A stretch of DNA of 46,709 nucleotides from SIG565 sp045646145 (GCA_045646145.1 JAZRKE010000038.1:1-46709), one strand, 5' to 3'; positions 23,608 to 31,810 are shown, numbered from the stretch's first letter. Notes: generated by a model from the letters alone, not told the origin. Numbers and translations: made by a program.

Positions 23608-25053
23608 ATGAATCGTAAAATGGTGCTTAATACAATTGGCAGAATCATGCTTTTGGAAGCCGTTTTAATGCTCTTCCCTGCCGCAACAAGCCTTATATAC
23701 AAAGAATTTACGGCAATGTTTGCTTTTTTAATTACTACCTGTATAGCGGCAGTTTTAGGCAACCTTTTAATACTGTTATGCAGAACGCGCGACCAGGTAA
23801 TATATGCTCGTGAAGGCTTTGTAACGGTAGGTCTTGCGTGGGTGGTATTATCCCTAATAGGCGCTCTGCCATTTTATATAAGCCGAGAAATACCAAATTA
23901 TATTGATGCCTTTTTTGAAATTGTAAGCGGCTTTACAACCACCGGTTCCTCAATTCTCAGAGATGTTGAGGCAATGAGCCATGGAATGCTTTTATGGCGC
24001 AGCTTTTCCCACTGGATAGGCGGTATGGGTGTGCTCGTTCTTATAATGGCTATAATTCCCAATGTTTCCGACCGTTCAATTCATATAATGCGCGCCGAAA
24101 TGCCGGGGCCCATTGTTGATAAAATACTGCCACGAATTAAAGACACTGCAAAAATTCTTTATATTATTTATATTGTTATGACCGCCGTTCAGGTTGTTTT
24201 ACTACTTTTTGGTGATATGTCACTGTTTGACAGTCTACTTCATGCATTCGGCACCGCTGGAACAGGCGGATTTGGAATAAAGGCAGACAGTGTCGGCAGT
24301 TATTCCCCCTATCTGCAATGGGTAATCACGATTTTTATGGTTATTTTCGGCGTAAATTTCAATATTTATTTCCTAATGCTTATGAAAAGGTTTAAATCGG
24401 CACTCAGAAGTACGGAACTATGGACCTATTTAGGAATTATTTTAGCAGCAATTACTTTAATAACAATCAATATAAGCCCGTATTATACGTCCTTTTCTGA
24501 AACACTCAGGCACTCAGCATTTCAGGTAGCCTCCATTATGACCACTACGGGTTATTCAACCGTCGATTTCAATTTGTGGCCTGCCTTTTCAAAAGGAATT
24601 CTCGTACTTCTTATGTTTTTCGGTGCCTGTGCCGGCTCCACTGCGGGCGGATTTAAGGTTTCGAGGATTGTTATTATTTTTAAAACCGTTTGCAGAGAAT
24701 TTGAAAGATTACTGCGTCCGCGTTCGGTCAGAATTGTTAAAAATGAAGGTAAAAGCGTTGATGAAAAGGTAATTTCAAGTGTTACCACCTATTTAGCGGT
24801 TTATTTAATGTGCTTTATTGCAGTATTTTTACTGCTGAGCCTTGATAAATTCGGCTTTGAAACCAACTTTACAGCGGCAGCCTCCTGCTTTAATAACATA
24901 GGTCCGGGACTTGACAAGGTAGGACCGATGGCAAGCTTTGCCGATTACAGCGCATTCTCAAAAGTTGTGTTATCTATTGCCATGCTACTTGGAAGGCTTG
25001 AAATATTTCCGTTAATCATAGCCTTCTCCCCTACTACTTGGTTTAAGAGGTGA
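23608..25053 (+). CDS. trkH: Trk/Ktr potassium channel subunit TrkH
   Basis: 481 residues with four pseudo-repeats of M1-P-M2. Selectivity loops are GFTTTGSSI, GTAGTGGFGIK, MTTTGYSTVDF and FNNIGPGLDKVGP. GRLEIFPLIIAFSP closes the last repeat. It forms the K+ pathway in the membrane, gated by TrkA from the gene before. The spacing of 10 bases with AGAGGT shows co-transcription. Confidence 0.96.
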   Translation: MNRKMVLNTIGRIMLLEAVLMLFPAATSLIYKEFTAMFAFLITTCIAAVLGNLLILLCRTRDQVIYAREGFVTVGLAWVVLSLIGALPFYISREIPNYIDAFFEIVSGFTTTGSSILRDVEAMSHGMLLWRSFSHWIGGMGVLVLIMAIIPNVSDRSIHIMRAEMPGPIVDKILPRIKDTAKILYIIYIVMTAVQVVLLLFGDMSLFDSLLHAFGTAGTGGFGIKADSVGSYSPYLQWVITIFMVIFGVNFNIYFLMLMKRFKSALRSTELWTYLGIILAAITLITINISPYYTSFSETLRHSAFQVASIMTTTGYSTVDFNLWPAFSKGILVLLMFFGACAGSTAGGFKVSRIVIIFKTVCREFERLLRPRSVRIVKNEGKSVDEKVISSVTTYLAVYLMCFIAVFLLLSLDKFGFETNFTAAASCFNNIGPGLDKVGPMASFADYSAFSKVVLSIAMLLGRLEIFPLIIAFSPTTWFKR

Positions 25054-25057
25054 AAAA

Positions 25058-25783
25058 ATGAGCGAACATAAAAGTGATACTCTGGAACAAAGAAAAAAAG
25101 CGCAACAGGAATTTCTGTTGCTTAAAAAAATGCAGTCGGGTGAAATTTTAGAAGAAAAGCAAGAAAAAGAAAAAATCCCCCTTACCTTTTCAGAAAAAAT
25201 CAAAAATTTCTGGTATCATTATAAAGTACAGACAATACTAATACTTTTTTTCGCTGCCGCATTGGCAATTGGTGTTCACCAGTGCGCCACAAGCCCTGAT
25301 TACGATGCCCAACTTATACTTTATTCAAATAATATTTATTCTACTGAACAGGTTGATTTACTCACCGAATATATGGAGCAGTTTTTTGAAGACACAAACG
25401 GCGACGGTGAAGTGAATATAGTTATCAGCGACTGCTCATATACAACCGACGGCACTTATGACAGTAACCGGAGCAATACCCTTGCCACTAAGCTTAATGC
25501 AACTATTGCAAGCGGTGTGGAAACCCAACTTTATATTGTAGACCAAAAAAAGCTCGACCAACTAAATAAACTTGCCGAAAATTACGGTGGTTTTTTCACC
25601 GACAGTACACCGATGCCCGAAGCTATAACAGAAATCGTTGACCCGAACGGATACCACTTCCCTGAAGGACTTGTAATCGGCAAACGTGTTATTAAGGGTA
25701 CTGTAATGGAAAACAACGAAATCGCACTCATTGCCTCAACTCAAGCAGATACAGTGCTACAAAAAATTAAAAATCACCAATAA
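25058..25783 (+). CDS. Membrane-anchored extracytoplasmic protein of unknown function
   Basis: 241 residues. The charged cytosolic N-terminus (~1-55, rich in Glu/Lys/Gln) is followed by one membrane segment (TILILFFAAALAIGVHQCA, ~65-83) and an external domain of ~155 residues. The latter begins DYDAQLILYSNNIYS and has an EF-hand/dockerin-like calcium loop DTNGDGEVNI. No family recognised. It follows trkH after four bases and is last in the unit; an envelope role beside potassium uptake is only a guess. Confidence 0.7.
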   Translation: MSEHKSDTLEQRKKAQQEFLLLKKMQSGEILEEKQEKEKIPLTFSEKIKNFWYHYKVQTILILFFAAALAIGVHQCATSPDYDAQLILYSNNIYSTEQVDLLTEYMEQFFEDTNGDGEVNIVISDCSYTTDGTYDSNRSNTLATKLNATIASGVETQLYIVDQKKLDQLNKLAENYGGFFTDSTPMPEAITEIVDPNGYHFPEGLVIGKRVIKGTVMENNEIALIASTQADTVLQKIKNHQ

Positions 25784-25826
25784 AAAGCGTACTGCCCGAC
25801 TCATTGAGTCGGGCAGTACGCTTTTA
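25782..25826. terminator. Strong bidirectional terminator
   Basis: Perfect 18-bp stem (25783-25800 with 25808-25825) with 7-base loop, T-run to the right on + and A-run on the left. It ends the eight-gene unit and the converging mgsA gene, whose stop overlaps it. Confidence 0.93.
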
Positions 25827-26204
25827 TCTTATTTTAATACCGTTTTTTAATGCTTCTAGCATTACCTCAGCACTGCTGAAGTTAGTAGCAAGGGGTATTT
25901 TCTGAACATCACAAAGACGGAGCAGAGCCGAAACATCGGGCTCGTGCGGTTGTGCGGTTAACGGGTCGCGCAGGAATATAACCAAATCCATATTACCGTC
26001 GGCTATCATAGCGCCTATTTGCTGGTCGCCACCTAAAGGACCGCTTTTCATTCGGTAGATAGGCAGTGCAGTTTCTCCCATAATAAGCGTTCCTGTAGTG
26101 CCCGTAGCATATAACTCGTGCTCTGCTAAAACATCTTTATATCTTTTAGAAAGTTCAATTATATCGTCTTTTTTCTTATCGTGTGCAATAAGTGCTATCT
26201 TCAT
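25824..26204 (-). CDS. mgsA: Methylglyoxal synthase
   Basis: 126 residues: MKIALIAHDKKKDDI, ATGTTGTLI, the phosphate loop KSGPLGGDQQIGAMIADG, and VIFLRDPLTAQPHEPDVSALLRLCDVQKIPLATN. Asp and His residues of the active site (GGD; HEPD) are present. It turns dihydroxyacetone phosphate into methylglyoxal plus phosphate, a glycolytic bypass. Monocistronic by position. Confidence 0.96.
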   Translation of the reverse strand: MKIALIAHDKKKDDIIELSKRYKDVLAEHELYATGTTGTLIMGETALPIYRMKSGPLGGDQQIGAMIADGNMDLVIFLRDPLTAQPHEPDVSALLRLCDVQKIPLATNFSSAEVMLEALKNGIKIR

Positions 26205-26337
26205 ATTATCATCCTTTCTTTTTTAATCCACTAATGTTTTAACATATTTTAAAGGAAAATGCAAGAAAACTGTTGTAAATTTTATAATCCGTGCGCAAGG
26301 CACAGCGTTAAAATTCGAAACCTTTTAAATTTTGAGC

Positions 26338-26361
26338 TATGGGTTTGAACTATTACATATT
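26338..26361 (+). repeat. Degenerate direct repeat, left of modular repeat A
   Basis: This 24-base stretch (TATG.GTT.GAAC...TACATATT) matches 26634-26657 at 19 of 24 positions. The two copies bracket modular repeat A. Confidence 0.4.
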
Positions 26362-26592
26362 AAATCACGGCATAGCCGCGTATATCATCAATTCCGCAAG
26401 GAATTGCATATCATCAAGACGAAGTCTTGTATATCATCATTGCGAAAGTACTTTTTATACACGCTTCGCGTGATGATATACAGTCCTGACGGACTGATGA
26501 GATACAACGATAGCAACGCTATCGTTGATGATATGCCATTGCTTTCGCAATGGATAAAAAAATTCGACAAGTCAAAACTTGTCGAATTTTTT
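26361..26592. repeat. Modular hairpin repeat, copy A
   Basis: About 232 bases made of short hairpins joined by fixed spacers. It starts TAAATCA, then CGGC-ATA-GCCG, AATTCC-GCAA-GGAATT and AGAC-GAA-GTCT, each followed by TATCATCA. A core (TTGCGAAAG ... TTTTTATAC) comes next, followed by ACGC-TTC-GCGT, AGTCC-TGAC-GGACT, ACGATAGC-AAC-GCTATCGT and CCATTGC-TTT-GCAATGG joined by GATGATAT-type spacers. It closes with a terminator-like stem AATTCGACAAGT / ACTTGTCGAATT and a T-run. Left and right spacers are complementary, so the whole can fold into a many-armed structure. No coding capacity. Copies B and C follow the same plan. Confidence 0.85.
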
Positions 26593-26633
26593 GGAAGGGT
26601 AGCACAAATCCGAACCCTTCTGATTTTTTGACA

Positions 26634-26657
26634 TATGTGTTCGAACCCCTACATATT
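26634..26657 (+). repeat. Degenerate direct repeat, right of modular repeat A
   Basis: Partner of 26338-26361. It contains GTTCGAACCCC, the reverse complement of a tRNA T-arm-like sequence, as does the segment 26606-26622. Confidence 0.4.
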
Positions 26658-26696
26658 TTCGTGTTGTAGCAACTCAATATTTGAAATATACAATGC

Positions 26697-27242
26697 TTAA
26701 AAAAATTTAATTTTAATCTTAGGCATTTTCCAAATGTATTTTTGCCAATTCTTGTTTTTCATAATGATTTTCATAATGATTAGTACACCGACAACTATAA
26801 CCGCACATAAAATCAAACCAATCCACAAAGGCGATAAAACCCATAACCAAGACCAAGTTATTGTGCCTGTCAATTTTAATATTATAAACACTATTCCTAC
26901 GATACCGAAAAAGCTTAAATTGATTGTTTCCTCGGTATTTTTAAAATACCGACCGCTTTCAAGTGAAAAACGGCACTCTTCTAAAATGCGAATAGTATTT
27001 TCTTCAACTTTTTTGCGGTAATTATCTTCTGGTATTTTTTCACCTAACAATAATTCATTGACAGATATATTAAGTAATTCACACAAAGGTTGTAGCAATG
27101 ATACATCTGGAAAACCGTTTCCGTTTTCCCAACGAGATACTGTTTTATTGCTAACCCCTAATTTTTGAGCAACTTGTTCTTGAGTTAAATTACATTCTTT
27201 TCTGCAAGTAGCAATAAATCTTCCTATTTTTTCTTGGTCCAT
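26697..27242 (-). CDS. XRE-family HTH regulator with C-terminal membrane segments
   Basis: 181 residues; AAGGAG upstream. Residues 5-60 are a Cro/CI-type HTH (IGRFIATCRKECNLTQEQVAQKLGVSNKTVSRWENGNGFPDVSLLQPLCELLNISVNELLLGE). A linker with YRKKVEENTIRILEE follows, then two or three hydrophobic segments (INLSFFGIVGIVFIILKL; WLWVLSPLWIGLILCAVIVVGVLIIMKII) and a basic tail. Regulators with this layout are common in Firmicutes; the signal they sense is unknown. It lies alone between modular repeat A and a four-helix-bundle gene; both are minus strand with a ~120-base gap. Confidence 0.88.
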   Translation of the reverse strand: MDQEKIGRFIATCRKECNLTQEQVAQKLGVSNKTVSRWENGNGFPDVSLLQPLCELLNISVNELLLGEKIPEDNYRKKVEENTIRILEECRFSLESGRYFKNTEETINLSFFGIVGIVFIILKLTGTITWSWLWVLSPLWIGLILCAVIVVGVLIIMKIIMKNKNWQKYIWKMPKIKIKFF

Positions 27243-27365
27243 ATCATCATCTCCTTATGGGGAATTATATTATATTTATCATTAGAATAACAGGACATAG
27301 AATGAGAATATGGTATTTTTTCTAAAACATTAATTTGAATTTCTTGATTACTGATTAGATTACAT

Positions 27366-27710
27366 TTACAGATGCTCTTTTAAAGTCTTACAACTTGAAA
27401 TTAATATTCGTCTAATCCTTCCACAAAGATTCCTATGCTTTTTATATGTATCGTCATCAATTACACTTGTGTTAAGTAGAAGTTGCAACCAACCCTCTGT
27501 TTCGCTACATTCTTTCAATGCGATTTCAAATTTAGAAAGCATATCTGCCTTACTTTGTCCATAATTTGCTTCACGAATATTTGCATAAACACTGCTTGAA
27601 CTTTTACGAATTTGAAAAACAGTGTTTGATGGTGCTTTTATATTTTGACATAGTAATTCTATATCAGTTGCAAGTTGTTCTGAATAAATGAGCAAATAGT
27701 TTTTAGGCAT
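27366..27710 (-). CDS. Four-helix-bundle protein (S23/Avd-like family)
   Basis: 114 residues: LLIYSEQLATDIELLCQNI, IRKSSSSVYANIREANYGQSKADMLSKFEIALKECSETEGWLQLLLNTSVIDDDTYKKHRNLCGRIRRILISSCKTLKE. The R(K)SS.S..ANI.EA and L..ALKE..E...WL blocks are the signature of the 'four helix bundle protein' family first seen as 23S rRNA intervening-sequence ORFs and related to the DGR accessory protein Avd. No reverse transcriptase or rRNA is near here, so its role is open. GGAAGTGA precedes the ATG. Confidence 0.85.
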   Translation of the reverse strand: MPKNYLLIYSEQLATDIELLCQNIKAPSNTVFQIRKSSSSVYANIREANYGQSKADMLSKFEIALKECSETEGWLQLLLNTSVIDDDTYKKHRNLCGRIRRILISSCKTLKEHL

Positions 27711-27752
27711 ATTTTCACTTCCTTGATGATGATTATAGCATAAATTTACTAA

Positions 27753-27984
27753 TAAATCAACGCGAAGCGTTGTATATCATCAAAACGCAGTTTTGTATCT
27801 CATCAACGGTGTTAACCGTTGCATATCATCATTGCGAAAGTTCTTTTTATACACGCTTCGCGTGACGATATACAGTCCTGACGGACTGATGAGATACAAC
27901 GATAGCAACGCTATCGTTGATGATATACCATTGCTTTCGCAATGGATAAAAAAATTCGACAAGTCGAAACTTGTCGAATTTTTT
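27753..27984. repeat. Modular hairpin repeat, copy B (abuts tRNA-Ser)
   Basis: 232 bases with the same plan as copy A. It starts TAAATCA, then AACGC-GAA-GCGTT, AAAC-GCA-GTTTT and AACGG-TGTTAA-CCGTT, each followed by TATCATC- or CTCATC-type spacers. From about 27830 to the end it is nearly identical to copy A (core, four hairpins, closing terminator stem), while the first three hairpin arms differ completely. The closing terminator runs straight into the CCA end of tRNA-Ser, so on the minus strand it serves as the tRNA terminator. Confidence 0.85.
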
Positions 27985-28076
27985 GGCGGAGAAAGAGGGA
28001 TTCGAACCCTCGAACTGCTTTTGACAGTTACACGATTTCCAATCGTGCGCGCTCGACCGGGCTACGCGATTTCTCC
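27984..28076 (-). tRNA. tRNA-Ser (GGA)
   Basis: 93 bases with acceptor stem GGAGAAA/TTTCTCC, discriminator G and encoded CCA. Anticodon GGA lies in TTGGAAA, with a long variable arm (type II) and T-arm GAGGGTTCGAATCCCTC. Promoter at 28097-28125. Confidence 0.97.
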
Positions 28077-28096
28077 GTATGTTCGGCCACCAAACT

Positions 28097-28125
28097 ATTA
28101 TACATAGTGATAACCGAAAAATCAA
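28097..28125 (-). promoter_or_regulatory. tRNA-Ser promoter
   Basis: Minus strand: TTGATT (28125-28120), 17-base spacer, TATAAT (28102-28097). Confidence 0.8.
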
Positions 28126-28132
28126 GTGTTTT

Positions 28133-29638
28133 TTATAAATTTACTGAAGTAATAAATCTTTCGAAGGCTTCTATGCCTTTTTCGTTCTGTTTGTACACTC
28201 CGGCATGTTCTAAAACCTGAGAAAAAACTAAACCTATTTCAGATTTCAGTATTTCATCAACATTGTTTTTATTGATGTCGGTGTACTTTCTCTTAATCTC
28301 CTCTGACCACTCGGCGTGTTTGGAAAGCTCGGCATTGTTTCTTATATCACTGCCTCTGATTATGGCACTTGCTAAGTGTGCCATTTCGGTTTTAAGACGT
28401 GCAGGAAGAACCGCCAATCCCATTACCTCAATAAGACCGATATTCTCCTTCTTTATATGGTGGAGTTCGGCGTGCGGATGGTAAACACCCATTGGATGCT
28501 CAGGAGTTGTAATATTATTTCTGAGCACTAAGTCTAGCTCAAAGGCTTCCCCTCTGCGCCTTGCTATCGGGGTAATGGTATTGTGGGGCTCGTTATCGGT
28601 GAAAGCGAAGATAAATGCCTCCTCATCGGTATAGCCGCGCCACTTTTCAAGTATTTTATCGGCAAGTTCAATAAGCCTTTCGGGATTATCCCCGCAAAGC
28701 CTTATAACCGACATAGGCCACTTTACAATACCCGCCTTAATATCTGAAAAGCCCTCAAACTCTACGGTTTTTAGTATCGGTGCCTTTTCCATAGCAAAGG
28801 TATAATGTCCGCCTTGGAAATGGTCGTGGCTTAAAATGGAGCCGCCAACTATTGGTAAATCGGCATTAGAACCTACAAAATAATGCGGAAAAATCGCTAC
28901 GAAATCAAGCAGCTTTTTAAAGGTGTCGCGGTTAATCTGCATAGGGGTATGCTCACCGTTAAAGACGATACAGTGCTCATTATAATACACATAGGGTGAA
29001 TACTGCAGACACCAATCCTGATTATTTATTTTTAGCGGAATTATTCTATGGTTCTGACGCGCAGGGTGATTAACTCTACCGGCATACCCCTCGTTTTCAC
29101 GGCAAAGCAGACATTTAGGATAGCCCGACTGCGCCGCATTTTTAGCTGCTGCTATAGCCTTGGGGTCCTTTTCAGGTTTTGAAAGGTTAATGGTTATATC
29201 GAGTTTACCAAAATCAGTTTCAGTTACCCACTTAACATCCTTTTCTATGCGGTAACGGCGGATATAATCACTGTCACGGCTAAGGTTATAGTAATAATCG
29301 GTCGCACTTTCGGGGCTCTTTGCATATTCCTCATTGAATTTGCTTATAATCTCACTTGGTCTTGGAAGCATAAGCCCCATAAGACGGGTATCGAATAAAT
29401 CACGATAGGTCGTACTGTCCTCTATGATTCCTTTATCAACAGCATAATCACAAAGTTCCGATAAAATCTGCTCTAAATTAAGTTCACCAACTTCTCCCTC
29501 GGGCTCCTCATACGAATCAAGTCCCAAAGCCTCAAGAAGTCTGTTAGTTATGTATATTTTATCGGTTTCCTCAAAAAAACCTTTACTAATTCCATATGCT
29601 ACAAGCTTTTTTATCGCAAGATTAATCATACCGTTCAT
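28133..29638 (-). CDS. galT: UDP-glucose--hexose-1-phosphate uridylyltransferase (type 2)
   Basis: 501 residues, the long Firmicutes form of GalT. Visible blocks: YPKCLLCRENEGYAGRVNHPARQNHRIIPL, YVYYNEHCIVFNGEHTPMQI, the core HDHFQGG with GGSILSH before it, TDNEPHNTITPIARRRG and MGVYHPHAELHHIKKENIGLIEVMGLAVLPARL. It exchanges UMP between UDP-glucose and galactose-1-phosphate in the Leloir pathway. No galK or galE is adjacent. The promoter at 29661-29689 and the lack of close neighbours suggest a single-gene unit. Confidence 0.95.
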   Translation of the reverse strand: MNGMINLAIKKLVAYGISKGFFEETDKIYITNRLLEALGLDSYEEPEGEVGELNLEQILSELCDYAVDKGIIEDSTTYRDLFDTRLMGLMLPRPSEIISKFNEEYAKSPESATDYYYNLSRDSDYIRRYRIEKDVKWVTETDFGKLDITINLSKPEKDPKAIAAAKNAAQSGYPKCLLCRENEGYAGRVNHPARQNHRIIPLKINNQDWCLQYSPYVYYNEHCIVFNGEHTPMQINRDTFKKLLDFVAIFPHYFVGSNADLPIVGGSILSHDHFQGGHYTFAMEKAPILKTVEFEGFSDIKAGIVKWPMSVIRLCGDNPERLIELADKILEKWRGYTDEEAFIFAFTDNEPHNTITPIARRRGEAFELDLVLRNNITTPEHPMGVYHPHAELHHIKKENIGLIEVMGLAVLPARLKTEMAHLASAIIRGSDIRNNAELSKHAEWSEEIKRKYTDINKNNVDEILKSEIGLVFSQVLEHAGVYKQNEKGIEAFERFITSVNL

Positions 29639-29660
29639 TCCTTAACTTTAAATTAATATT

Positions 29661-29689
29661 ATTATATATTTTATGCCGTTGATTGTCAA
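29661..29689 (-). promoter_or_regulatory. galT promoter
   Basis: Minus strand: TTGACA (29689-29684), 17-base spacer, TATAAT (29666-29661); both hexamers are consensus. No catabolite-response element was recognised. Confidence 0.9.
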
Positions 29690-29717
29690 CAAAAAACAGG
29701 CTCTGACGAGCCTGTTT
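29690..29717 (-). terminator. Terminator of the PRPP synthetase gene
   Basis: Stem AAACAGGCTC / GAGCCTGTTT with 4-base loop, followed by TTTTTTG on the minus strand. The galT promoter starts in the next base. Confidence 0.88.
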
Positions 29718-29721
29718 AGGA

Positions 29722-30852
29722 TTATTTATTGCGATTGTATTCCTCTACTAATTTCTTAATTCTGTCAGCAGGGTCTAAAAGTTTGCTGATGGAGTTATCA
29801 AGGTTTAGAGTATCAATGAGTAATGCAATATACTTAGACATATTAACGTTGCAGTACCACGGCTTCTCTAAAAGCTCGGGTTCATTATAAATTAAGTTGG
29901 TTGTGAAAATTTTATCGATATTGCCGTTCTCATAGTATTCATCAAACTTATCATAGCCCTCTACGAAAAGACCGAAGGTTGAGAATATGAAAATACGTTT
30001 AGCTCCACGCTCCTTAAGTTTCTCGGCTATATCGAGCATTGACTCGCCCGAAGCTATCATATCGTCAACCAAGATTAAATCCTTACCCTTAACATCGGCA
30101 CCTAAGAATTCGTGTGCTTCAATAGGATTCTTTCCGTTTACAACTATGGAATAATTACGGCGCTTATAGAACATACCGAGGTCCAGACCTAAAACCGATG
30201 AATAATAGATACATCTACCCATACCGCCCTCATCGGGAGATACAATCATTGTATGCTCACGGTCAAGCTGAATATCAGGAACACTGCGCAACAGAGATTT
30301 TATCATCTGATAAGCCGCCTGTACATTATCAAAGCCATCAAGCGGAATGGCGTTCTGAACGCGTGGGTCGTGAGCATCAAAGGTGATAATATTTTTAACA
30401 CCCATTGAAACTAATTCTTGGAGTGCAATAGCACAGTCCATAGACTCTCGCTTGGTTCTTCTGTGCTGTCTACCCTCATAAAGCATAGGCATAATAACGG
30501 TAATTCTGCGCGCCTTACCGCCGAAAGCGGCAATTACACGCTTTAAGTCCTGATAATGGTCATCCGGACTCATCGGTACAGTTTTACCATACATTTTATA
30601 TGTAACACCGTGATTAAAGCAATCGCAGATAATATAGGCATCAAGACCTCTGGCTGTATGATTAAGTACACCCTTCGCTTCTCCGGTTCCAAAACGCGGA
30701 CAGTTCGCAGCAATTACAAACGATTCATCCTCATCAGTATTTCTCCACTGCTTTAAATAGTAATCCACCTTTGAGGAAATATCCTCACAGCCGCGCATAC
30801 TGATTATTGCGAGGTCGCCATATGGGGTGTGCTTGAAATCAACAGAAGACAT
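29722..30852 (-). CDS. prs: Ribose-phosphate pyrophosphokinase, long divergent form
   Basis: 376 residues, longer than the usual ~315. Two phosphoribosyltransferase-like halves. The flexible ATP/R5P part is ITVIMPMLYEGRQHRRTKRESMDCAIALQELVSMGVKNIITFDAHDPRVQNAIP (canonical: YxRQDRK..R.PI.AK..A.. and DLHAxQIQGFF), and the PRPP motif is KDLILVDDMIASGESMLDIAEKLKERGAKRIFIFSTFGLF. The N-terminus CPRFGTGEAKG and the YKRRNYS.VVNGKNPI insert are typical of the clostridial subgroup. It makes PRPP for nucleotides, His and Trp. Confidence 0.88.
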   Translation of the reverse strand: MSSVDFKHTPYGDLAIISMRGCEDISSKVDYYLKQWRNTDEDESFVIAANCPRFGTGEAKGVLNHTARGLDAYIICDCFNHGVTYKMYGKTVPMSPDDHYQDLKRVIAAFGGKARRITVIMPMLYEGRQHRRTKRESMDCAIALQELVSMGVKNIITFDAHDPRVQNAIPLDGFDNVQAAYQMIKSLLRSVPDIQLDREHTMIVSPDEGGMGRCIYYSSVLGLDLGMFYKRRNYSIVVNGKNPIEAHEFLGADVKGKDLILVDDMIASGESMLDIAEKLKERGAKRIFIFSTFGLFVEGYDKFDEYYENGNIDKIFTTNLIYNEPELLEKPWYCNVNMSKYIALLIDTLNLDNSISKLLDPADRIKKLVEEYNRNK

Positions 30853-30960
30853 AAAAAATCCAACTCCCTAAAACATTATATTTGTATATATAATAACACA
30901 AAACTCTCACTAAAAAAAGTCTTTTTTACAAAAAAACCGATAATATTTAAAATTTTTTAA

Positions 30961-30989
30961 TTTACAAGCGCTTTAGACTTTGGTATAAT
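30961..30989 (+). promoter_or_regulatory. thyX promoter
   Basis: TTTACA (30961-30966), 17-base spacer, TATAAT (30984-30989) preceded by TGG; 35 bases before the ATG. Confidence 0.85.
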
Positions 30990-31024
30990 ACAATAGATGT
31001 ATTATATTTACAGGAGTGTTACTT

Positions 31025-31792
31025 ATGGGAAAGGTTACTTTACTGAATTTTACACGCGACCCTGAACGCACTGTGGCTTGTGCTGCAAAGCTATGCTACA
31101 GCCACGCAACCATAGAAAATATACAGGACGGACTTACCGATGAAAAGGTTTCCTCCTTCGTTGAAATGCTCGCCGAAATAGGACACGAAAGTCCTATTGA
31201 GCACGCAAGCTTCACATTTGGAATTGAGGGGGTGTCCCGCGCGCTCCTCGCTCAGATTACAAGACACCGTATGGCGTCGTTTTCGGTGCAGAGTCAGCGC
31301 TATGTGGCTGAGGCTCATTTTGAGTATGTAACGCCGCCCGAAATAGCAGCTGATGAGAAAGCGCTTAAGCTCTTCAAAGAAGCTATGGATGAAGACCAGC
31401 GCCGTTATGATGAGCTTACCGCCATTTTAAAGAAAAAGCACAAAGCCGAATTTTTAAACTCGGGTAAAGATGAAAAAACGGCCGACAGAATGGCCGAGAA
31501 AAAGGCTATTGAGGATGCCCGTTTTGTTCTTCCAAATGCGTGTGAGACCAAAATGGTACTTACGATGAATGCGAGAAGTCTGCTTAACTTCTTCCGCCAC
31601 CGTTGCTGCAACCGCGCACAGTGGGAAATTCAGGATGTTGCTAATCAAATGCTCTCTCTGGTAAGTGAGGTAGCGCCCAATATCTTTAAAAATGCAGGAC
31701 CCTCGTGTGTGTCTGGCGCTTGTCCTGAAGGTAAAATGACCTGCGGAAAGATAAAAGAAGTGCGGGAGTACTATCTTAAAAAAAGCATTTAA
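31025..31792 (+). CDS. thyX: Flavin-dependent thymidylate synthase
   Basis: 255 residues from ATG 31025 (AGGAG 9 bases upstream; an in-frame GTG nine bases earlier would overlap that site). The ThyX signature RHR-x7-S is present as RHRMASFSVQS, followed by QRY. Also ESPIEHASFTFGIEGVSRALLAQ, FVLPNACETKMVLTMNARSLLNFFRHRCCNRAQWEIQ. It methylates dUMP with methylene-tetrahydrofolate using FAD/NADPH. The dTMP kinase follows, so this is a dTTP supply unit. Confidence 0.96.
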   Translation: MGKVTLLNFTRDPERTVACAAKLCYSHATIENIQDGLTDEKVSSFVEMLAEIGHESPIEHASFTFGIEGVSRALLAQITRHRMASFSVQSQRYVAEAHFEYVTPPEIAADEKALKLFKEAMDEDQRRYDELTAILKKKHKAEFLNSGKDEKTADRMAEKKAIEDARFVLPNACETKMVLTMNARSLLNFFRHRCCNRAQWEIQDVANQMLSLVSEVAPNIFKNAGPSCVSGACPEGKMTCGKIKEVREYYLKKSI

Positions 31793-31810
31793 AAAATGGA
31801 GTTAACTAAT

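Noticed and set aside
26380..26560. CRISPR-like array (short repeats with varied inserts)
   Set aside because: The constant parts are only 8-10 bases, invert in the middle of the element, and the variable parts are themselves palindromes. No cas genes are present.
27366..27710. Diversity-generating retroelement accessory protein Avd
   Set aside because: The fold family fits, but no reverse transcriptase, template repeat or variable repeat is visible in the window.
27793..28220. Proteins read across modular repeat B and tRNA-Ser
   Set aside because: These open frames run through hairpin repeats and the tRNA. They have no ribosome binding site and no codon bias, and similar frames appear wherever the repeat occurs.
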